A DNA stretch of 10,214 bases from assembly GCA_018830905.1 (NCBI GenBank), contig JAHJRM010000096.1:1-10214 (forward strand), given 5' to 3'. Below, one piece after another: positions 5,354-10,214 of the stretch; within the stretch, counting starts at the first letter, position 1; each line of letters begins with the position of its first letter. Made by a program: the position numbers and the translations under genes. The DNA is from Nanobdellota archaeon. Lineage in GTDB: Archaea > Nanobdellota > Nanobdellia > Pacearchaeales > GW2011-AR1. The notes beneath the pieces were generated by a model. It was not told where the DNA came from and did no database searches. It saw only the letters and a list, made by a program, of their open reading frames with translations.

Positions 5354-6280
5354 TTAAACGTTATTATCTCTTAGTTCTCCTGTTGCTTGCAGGTTTTTTA
5401 TGGCAGAGATTAGTTCCTCCGTCTTTTTGAGAATTCCTCCATTGCTTATTACAATATATCTAAGACCAAATTCTCTTGCTTTTTTTGATGCTTTAATTAT
5501 ATCGTTTTCATTGAGTCTTTTTTTATTATATGCAATAAGGATTTGTTCGGTGTTGTTCCCTTTGACCTTGAGAATAATTTCATTTTTATTTACGGTAAGT
5601 ATATCTGAGAGTTCTATTGATTTTTCATTTAGATAGACTTTTACTTTATTAAAGAATATATTTTCTTTTTGGGAGCTTGCTTTTTTCTTTAATTGTTTCT
5701 TTTTCTTTGGTTTCTTTGATTTGTCAAATATCCCTAAATCGTTTTCTTTATTCCTTTCTACTTTTTTTTCTGGTTCTTTTATTTCTTGAGATTTTTCTTG
5801 TAGTGGTTCTGATTTTTTTGTTTCTTCTTCAACATGTTTTCCAGTCTCTTTTCTTTCAATTTCTTTGAGATTGTGTGTAATGAATCTCCAATATATTTCT
5901 TCTGATTTAGGTTCTCTAAAGGGGATTGCGAAGTCTCTTATTTCCCTTAATGCAACTCTTAAGGGAGGGTTTTGTTCTTTATCCTTTAAGATGCCTTTTT
6001 CTTTCAAAATATTGAATGCTTCTTTTTCTTTGCTTTTTAGGTGTTGGGAAAAATTCCCTATCATTTTTTCTTGGCCTTGAATCAGGTATAATGGTGAGCT
6101 TCCGATTCTCATATGGCTCATTTTGATTCTTTTTTCAGATACGAGTTCTGAAAGAAATGCTGATGTGAATAATATGTCTAGTCCTATTTCTTTTGCAATA
6201 CTGACCGGAATGCTTGGACCTTTAAGTCGTATAATAGAGACTATTTTCTCTTTTATTGCAGATGTATCTTGTGCGGGCAT
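5354..6280 (-). CDS. Winged-helix protein with nuclease-fold-like C-terminus
   Basis: A 308-residue protein with no recognised family name. Residues 7-68 look like a winged helix-turn-helix (Ile-Ala-Lys-Glu-Ile-Gly at 28-33, wing near 56-66). Residues 84-140 are a second conserved-looking region (Pro-Pro-Leu-Arg-Val-Ala at 105-110, Ile-Tyr-Trp-Arg near 129-132). Residues 141-205 are a charged Lys/Glu linker. Residues 206-300 alternate strands and helices (Glu-Ile-Ile-Leu-Lys-Val, Ile-Leu-Ile-Ala-Tyr, then Tyr-Ile-Val-Ile-Ser) like a PD-(D/E)XK nuclease or Mrr-type fold, but the Glu-X-Lys position reads Ala-Tyr-Asn-Lys, so catalysis is doubtful. It lies between EndA and S17e, which hints at RNA or translation work. 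A TATA-like AATTTATAA (about 6309-6301, minus strand) predicts a leaderless start. Confidence 0.8.
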   Translation of the reverse strand: MPAQDTSAIKEKIVSIIRLKGPSIPVSIAKEIGLDILFTSAFLSELVSEKRIKMSHMRIGSSPLYLIQGQEKMIGNFSQHLKSKEKEAFNILKEKGILKDKEQNPPLRVALREIRDFAIPFREPKSEEIYWRFITHNLKEIERKETGKHVEEETKKSEPLQEKSQEIKEPEKKVERNKENDLGIFDKSKKPKKKKQLKKKASSQKENIFFNKVKVYLNEKSIELSDILTVNKNEIILKVKGNNTEQILIAYNKKRLNENDIIKASKKAREFGLRYIVISNGGILKKTEELISAIKNLQATGELRDNNV

Positions 6281-6326
6281 TAATGAATTAAAGAGGAGTG
6301 TCTTATAAATTTTCTTGCTTTAGATT

Positions 6327-6845
6327 CTAAGGTTTTACCCAGCTGACCTCATAGTAACTAACGTCTTCTTCGTCATCGACGATTGCTAAGAGGAGATTTT
6401 TTTTTGTGCTGTGTGCGACTCTGTTTTTCGCAGAGAAATCGTGCCATGTGAAAGATTTTGATTCACGATCGCAAAACGTAACCCACTTGGCGTGCTTTTT
6501 TCCTGGCTTTGAACCTTTGTCGTAAACTCTGAAATCTGCGCCGAATTTTAGGGCGGTTTTTACAACATATCCTCTTTCTCTCAAGCTTCTGAATACAGGA
6601 TATTTTATCCCGATTCTTTTATCTAGCTTTTGTAATTTTGAGAAGAGTTCTTTAAATGTTAATTTGTCCTTTTTTTGGAAGACTTCTATTCTTTTTGCTT
6701 CAACTAGATAGAGAGCTTCTGAGAAAGAGTATTGTACTTTTTCTCCTATAGGTTCTCCGAAGCTACTTTTTTTATGTAAGGAGAACGCTTCTGCAAAATT
6801 GCTTGAGATGCTTCCACCAGTAAGATGGGCTTCTATTTTATTCAT
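6327..6845 (-). CDS. endA: tRNA-splicing endonuclease EndA
   Basis: A 172-residue archaeal tRNA-intron endonuclease, which cuts bulge-helix-bulge junctions of pre-tRNA (and pre-rRNA) to leave 2',3'-cyclic phosphate and 5'-OH ends. The catalytic triad is visible: Y108 in Phe-Arg-Val-Tyr, H118 in Lys-Lys-His-Ala-Lys, and K149 in His-Ser-Thr-Lys-Lys-Asn. The spacings of 10 and 31 residues match those recalled for Methanocaldococcus EndA (Y115, H125, K156). Residues 1-75 are the N-terminal domain and 84-172 the catalytic domain ending in Tyr-Tyr-Glu-Val. The single-unit length indicates the homotetrameric class, so no partner subunit is needed. An in-frame stop just upstream fixes the ATG. tRNA-Arg in this window is an evident substrate. 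Confidence 0.95.
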   Translation of the reverse strand: MNKIEAHLTGGSISSNFAEAFSLHKKSSFGEPIGEKVQYSFSEALYLVEAKRIEVFQKKDKLTFKELFSKLQKLDKRIGIKYPVFRSLRERGYVVKTALKFGADFRVYDKGSKPGKKHAKWVTFCDRESKSFTWHDFSAKNRVAHSTKKNLLLAIVDDEEDVSYYEVSWVKP

Positions 6846-6855
6846 TTTATGAATC

Positions 6856-6880
6856 CATAAGCTTATGATAATATTTAAAA
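6856..6880. promoter_or_regulatory. Shared divergent promoter endA/leuS with palindrome
   Basis: ATATTTAAAA (6871-6880) is a near-symmetric TATA box. Reading right it is about 26 bases before the ATG at 6903 (LeuRS); reading left it is about 29 bases before the endA ATG, so both transcripts could be leaderless or nearly so. CATAAGCTTATG (6856-6867) is a perfect 12-base palindrome between the TATA box and the endA start, where a repressor would block endA. Confidence 0.5.
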
Positions 6881-6902
6881 GTTGCTAAGGGTTATTTCTT
6901 TT

Positions 6903-9395
6903 ATGACTAAGGGCGATTATAATTTTAGATCTATTGAGAAGAATTGGCAGAAGAAGTGGGAGATGGGAAAGATTTTTGAGGCCAAAGAAGATAAGAAGAA
7001 AAAGAAGTTTTATGCTTTAGATATGTTTCCTTATCCTTCTGGTGCAGGATTGCATATGGGGCACGCATTTGTTTTTTCATTGGGAGATATTTTTGCTAGG
7101 TTTAAGCGATTGAAAGGATTTAACGTTCTTTATCCGATGGGCTATGATGCGTTGGGTTTGCCCGCGGAAAATGCTGCGATAAAAGCAGGAATACCTCCTA
7201 AAAAATACACTGAAAAATCTATTTCTAATTTCATGAAGCAGCAGAAGGCAATGGGGTGGAGTTATGATTGGAGTAGGGTTGTGAACACTTCTGATTCTGG
7301 TTTTTATCGGTGGGATCAGTGGATTTTTCTTAAGATGTTGGAGAAGGGTGTTGCGTATAGGAAACGGGCGCCAGTAAATTATTGTCCGAAGTGTGAGACT
7401 GTTCTTGCGAATGAGCAGGTTGTGGATGGTAAATGTTGGAGGCATGAGGATACAGGTGTTGAGATTAAACATCTTGAGCAGTGGTTCCTTAAAATTTCGG
7501 ATTATGCTGATGAGCTTTTAGAGGGCCTTAATGAACTTGATTGGTCGGACAGAGCGAAGAAGTTACAGAGGAACTGGATTGGCAAGTCTCAAGGTGCTGA
7601 GATAGATTTTGAGGTCAATGGGGGAAAGTGGTCGATTTTTACTACAAGACCTGATACAATCTATGGGGTTACTTTTATGGTGGTGTCTGCACAGCACGAG
7701 AGGCTTGGAGAGCTTGTTACAGATGAACAAAAGAAAGATGTTGATAAGTTTCTTAAGAAGATAAAAAGCGTTTCTATGAAGACTCTCGGCGGAGAGGGTG
7801 ACCTTGATAAGGAAGGGGTTTTTACAGGAAGTTATGCGACGAACCCATTCACTAAAAAGAAAGTTCCCATTTATGCAGGTAATTTTGTTGTAGCAGATTA
7901 TGGTTCTGGGATGGTCATGGCTGTGCCTGCTCATGATAAACGGGATTTTGATTTTGCAGAGAAGTATGGTATTCCGATAAAGGTTGTTGTTGAACCTAAA
8001 GATTATGAAATCTATGAGAGAAATGGACAGATTCCTGAGGCTTATACTGGCGATGGGACTTTGGTTAATTCTGGAGATTTTGATGGAATTGAAAACAGAA
8101 ACGCGATTGGCAAAATTATTAGTTATCTTGAGAAGAAAAAGTTGGGTAAGAAATCTATTCAGTTTAGATTAAGAGATTGGTTGATTTCACGGCAGAGATA
8201 TTGGGGCACTCCCATTCCTGTTGTTTATTGTGATGATTGTGGGATTGTTCCCGTTCCAGAGAGTGAGCTTCCTGTTGAATTGCCTTCTGTTGTTAAGTTT
8301 GGTAAGGGGAATCCACTTTTGACAAATGAGAAATGGTTGAATACAAAATGTTTTAAGTGTGGTGGGAAGGCTAGGAGAGAGACAGATACAATGGATACTT
8401 TTGCGAATTCTTCGTGGTATTTTTTGAGGTATGCAGATTCTAAGAATGAGAAGAAAATCTTTGATTCTAAAAAAGTTGATTACTGGTGTCCTATTGATCA
8501 GTATATTGGTGGGCCCGAGCATATTACAGCGCATCTTATTTATATTCGGTTTTATACAAAGTTCCTGAGAGATTTGGGATTGTTTAGTTTTGATGAGCCT
8601 GCTTTGAGATATTTTACAAATGGAATTGTTCACGGGGCGGATGGTGAGAAGATGTCAAAATCTAAGGGGAATGTTGTTGAGCCTTTAGATATGATTGAGA
8701 AATATGGGGCAGATTCTTTGAGGTTAGCATTGGTTAGTACGGCATCTCCAGATAATGATACTTCTTGGGATGAGAAGATTATTTTTGGAAGCCATAAATT
8801 TGTTTCGAAAGTTTATGAATATTTTTCAGGCATTAATTCTTTTAAAGAGGATAAGGCTGTCTTGAGTAAGTTGAATAAGACGATTCTTCTTGTTGAGAAA
8901 GATATTCAGAATTTTAAACACAACCTTGCTGTGATTAAGATTAGACAATTGTTTGATTATTTTTCTGAGAGAGGTATAGATAAAGAGTCTGCAAGGAAAT
9001 TTGTTGTTATGCTTAGCGTTTATTGTCCTTTTGTTGCCGAAGAGTTATGGAAACTTCTTGGAGGGAAAGGATTTGTTAGCTTTGCAAGCTGGCCGAAGGC
9101 AGATGATTCAAAAATTGATTCTTCTTTAGATAAGAAGGAGGCTGAGATTGGAAAACTTATTGAGGATGTCAGTAATATTTCTCGTATTCTAAATGAGAAA
9201 GGAGGTTCAGCTAAGGCTCTTTATGTTTATGTGATTCCTGGAGAGCTCGACGGATATCTGGAGAATTCTTCAATGCTTGAAAAAAAGACTGGTCTTTCTG
9301 TTAAAATCTATGCTGTTAATGATAAGAAGAAATATGATCCTAATAATAAATCTGGAAAGGCGAAGCCTGGGAAGCCAGGTATTTATCTTGAGTGA
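6903..9395 (+). CDS. leuS: Leucyl-tRNA synthetase, bacterial type
   Basis: An 830-residue class I enzyme charging tRNA-Leu. Markers in order: His-Met-Gly-His (51-54); Zn site C161/C164 with C178; CP1 editing domain with Thr-Thr-Arg-Pro-Asp-Thr (247-252) and Val-Pro-Ala-His-Asp (341-345), where the Asp is the universal editing residue; a second Cys set C443/C446 and C483/C486; Met-Asp-Thr-Phe (497-500); and Lys-Met-Ser-Lys-Ser (583-587). Length, motif wording and CP1 position fit the bacterial form, not the longer archaeal one. The last 60 residues end in Tyr-Asp-Pro-Asn then Pro-Gly-Lys-Pro-Gly-Ile-Tyr-Leu-Glu, which recalls archaeal LeuRS C-termini. A TTG at 6882 would add seven residues, but the TATA at 6871-6880 places transcription start near 6901, so the ATG at 6903 is preferred. 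Confidence 0.95.
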   Translation: MTKGDYNFRSIEKNWQKKWEMGKIFEAKEDKKKKKFYALDMFPYPSGAGLHMGHAFVFSLGDIFARFKRLKGFNVLYPMGYDALGLPAENAAIKAGIPPKKYTEKSISNFMKQQKAMGWSYDWSRVVNTSDSGFYRWDQWIFLKMLEKGVAYRKRAPVNYCPKCETVLANEQVVDGKCWRHEDTGVEIKHLEQWFLKISDYADELLEGLNELDWSDRAKKLQRNWIGKSQGAEIDFEVNGGKWSIFTTRPDTIYGVTFMVVSAQHERLGELVTDEQKKDVDKFLKKIKSVSMKTLGGEGDLDKEGVFTGSYATNPFTKKKVPIYAGNFVVADYGSGMVMAVPAHDKRDFDFAEKYGIPIKVVVEPKDYEIYERNGQIPEAYTGDGTLVNSGDFDGIENRNAIGKIISYLEKKKLGKKSIQFRLRDWLISRQRYWGTPIPVVYCDDCGIVPVPESELPVELPSVVKFGKGNPLLTNEKWLNTKCFKCGGKARRETDTMDTFANSSWYFLRYADSKNEKKIFDSKKVDYWCPIDQYIGGPEHITAHLIYIRFYTKFLRDLGLFSFDEPALRYFTNGIVHGADGEKMSKSKGNVVEPLDMIEKYGADSLRLALVSTASPDNDTSWDEKIIFGSHKFVSKVYEYFSGINSFKEDKAVLSKLNKTILLVEKDIQNFKHNLAVIKIRQLFDYFSERGIDKESARKFVVMLSVYCPFVAEELWKLLGGKGFVSFASWPKADDSKIDSSLDKKEAEIGKLIEDVSNISRILNEKGGSAKALYVYVIPGELDGYLENSSMLEKKTGLSVKIYAVNDKKKYDPNNKSGKAKPGKPGIYLE

Positions 9396-9402
9396 TAGTT
9401 AG

Positions 9403-9433
9403 GTTTTTATATTTGGATTAGTTTTTAGAGGAA
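9403..9433 (+). promoter_or_regulatory. Promoter and ribosome binding site of the last gene
   Basis: TTTTTATAT (about 9404-9412) is a TATA candidate nine bases after the LeuRS stop; its T run could also help terminate LeuRS. AGAGGA (9427-9432) precedes the ATG at 9438 by five bases and could serve as a ribosome binding site if transcription starts further upstream or reads through from LeuRS. Confidence 0.4.
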
Positions 9434-9437
9434 CAAC

Positions 9438-10214
9438 ATGGGAAAAGAGGATTTTCTAAAAAGGAATAAAGAAAAAGTTCAAGTTTCGCTTAATAGTGGT
9501 TCTAGCCCAGGGAGGTTTCAGAAATTTATTGCGTTTATCAAAAGCGTTAAGACTCTTTATGTGCTGATTTTTTTCGTTTCGATTCTTATCTTGACGCTTC
9601 TTGCAGCATCTTTTGCTTTTTCAGAGGAGAGATATGAGGCAGTTCCTACTTGTGGTGATGGAACTTTTTACGGAAAGTGTTCTTTAGATAAATCTTATTA
9701 TTGTTCTGATGGTACTTTGGTTGAGAGAGCTTCTTTTTGTGGTTGTCCTGATGGTTTGAAGAAACTCGGAGAGGCTTGCAGTTCGGAATATCATACTGGT
9801 GTTAGAGATTTAGTTTTAGATTATTTTTTTGAAGGAGTAACTCGTGATATAAGTTTTTCTGTTTATGAGGGTGGTAGTGATTATGCTAGGGATATTTCTC
9901 GGGTGATTTCTTATGAAGGTTCTGAAATTAAGTCGCGATCTGATTTTAATGTTAGGAGTCTTGATGATGAGATTCAGGAGTCTTTGATAAGGCCACTTGT
10001 TAAGGAGATTCAAAATCTCGCGCCGAATAATAAGGTGGATCAGGCGCGTATAGCTGTAAGTATTGTGCAAAATATACCTTATTCTCATTCTAACGAGACT
10101 TTCACTTTTGCAGGATCAGAAGTGGATCACTCTAGGTATCCTTATGAGGTTCTTTATGATTACGCAGGAATTTGTGGAGAGAAATCGGAGTTGTTGGCAT
10201 TTTTGTTGAGGGAT
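9438..10214 (+). CDS. Membrane-anchored transglutaminase-like protein, 3' truncated
   Basis: The open frame continues to the window end with no stop (259 codons seen). Residues 1-39 are a basic cytoplasmic segment, about 40-62 one membrane helix, and 70-116 a small Cys-rich extracytoplasmic segment with six Cys (72, 81, 89, 101, 103, 114), likely disulfide-bonded. From about 120 a helical region leads into the transglutaminase-like core: Ala-Val-Ser-Ile-Val-Gln-Asn-Ile-Pro-Tyr (206-215) and Tyr-Ala-Gly-Ile-Cys-Gly-Glu-Lys-Ser (242-250), where C246 is the expected nucleophile. The His and Asp of the triad would lie beyond the edge. Family members are cysteine proteases or transamidases acting on peptides or cell-surface protein; the substrate here is unknown. 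ATG with AGAGGA upstream supports the start. Confidence 0.87.
   Translation, partial: MGKEDFLKRNKEKVQVSLNSGSSPGRFQKFIAFIKSVKTLYVLIFFVSILILTLLAASFAFSEERYEAVPTCGDGTFYGKCSLDKSYYCSDGTLVERASFCGCPDGLKKLGEACSSEYHTGVRDLVLDYFFEGVTRDISFSVYEGGSDYARDISRVISYEGSEIKSRSDFNVRSLDDEIQESLIRPLVKEIQNLAPNNKVDQARIAVSIVQNIPYSHSNETFTFAGSEVDHSRYPYEVLYDYAGICGEKSELLAFLLRD

Noticed and set aside
6882..6902. TTG start for LeuRS adding seven residues
   Set aside because: It lies directly beside the TATA box, upstream of the predicted transcription start near 6901; the ATG at 6903 fits better.
7077..8633. Several minus-strand open frames inside LeuRS
   Set aside because: They are antisense to conserved catalytic and editing domains and have low-complexity, unrecognisable products.
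9816..10088. Minus-strand 90-residue open frame
   Set aside because: It is antisense to the transglutaminase-like gene, with no promoter or ribosome binding site and biased composition.

Overview
The window is AT-rich archaeal DNA, most likely from a DPANN lineage of the Pacearchaeota/Woesearchaeota kind. Evidence: an archaeal/eukaryotic-type glycyl-tRNA synthetase, ribosomal protein S17e, a homotetramer-type tRNA splicing endonuclease, a tRNA with a bulge-helix-bulge intron, archaeal TATA boxes (TTTWAAA type) about 26 nt before start sites, tRNAs without encoded CCA, and long sequon-rich surface proteins with an N-terminal Leu-Thr-Gly-Phe anchor. The lineage assignment is inference; the archaeal assignment is firm.

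Layout. Positions 1-97 hold a copy of the first bases of a tRNA-Arg gene inside a foldable element. tRNA-Arg(TCT) with an 83-nt intron (98-255) and tRNA-Cys(GCA) (317-390) follow. Then come a large membrane-anchored surface protein (515-2164, +) and a convergent, overlapping small exported protein (2157-2696, -). GlyRS with an unusual N-terminal module is divergent from the latter (2781-4451, +). A 53-residue, extremely Lys/Arg-rich protein lies at 4568-4729 (+), followed by tRNA-Met(CAT) on the minus strand (4810-4881) and a 73-residue single-pass membrane protein (4929-5150, +) that overlaps the end of S17e (5147-5329, -). S17e is the last gene of a minus-strand run with a winged-helix/nuclease-fold-like protein (5354-6280) and EndA (6327-6845). 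EndA is divergent from a bacterial-type leucyl-tRNA synthetase (6903-9395, +). A Cys-rich, membrane-anchored transglutaminase-like protein (9438 onward, +) runs off the end.

The theme is translation: three tRNAs, two aminoacyl-tRNA synthetases, a ribosomal protein, and the endonuclease expected to excise the intron of the tRNA-Arg in the same window. Surface or envelope genes lie on both sides. No CRISPR array, insertion sequence or defence cassette was seen. The most notable points are the module fused to GlyRS, the bacterial-type LeuRS with an archaeal-looking C-terminus, the tRNA-Arg 5' fragment, and compact regulation (shared TATA boxes, overlapping convergent genes whose Lys-rich tails supply T tracts on the opposite strand).
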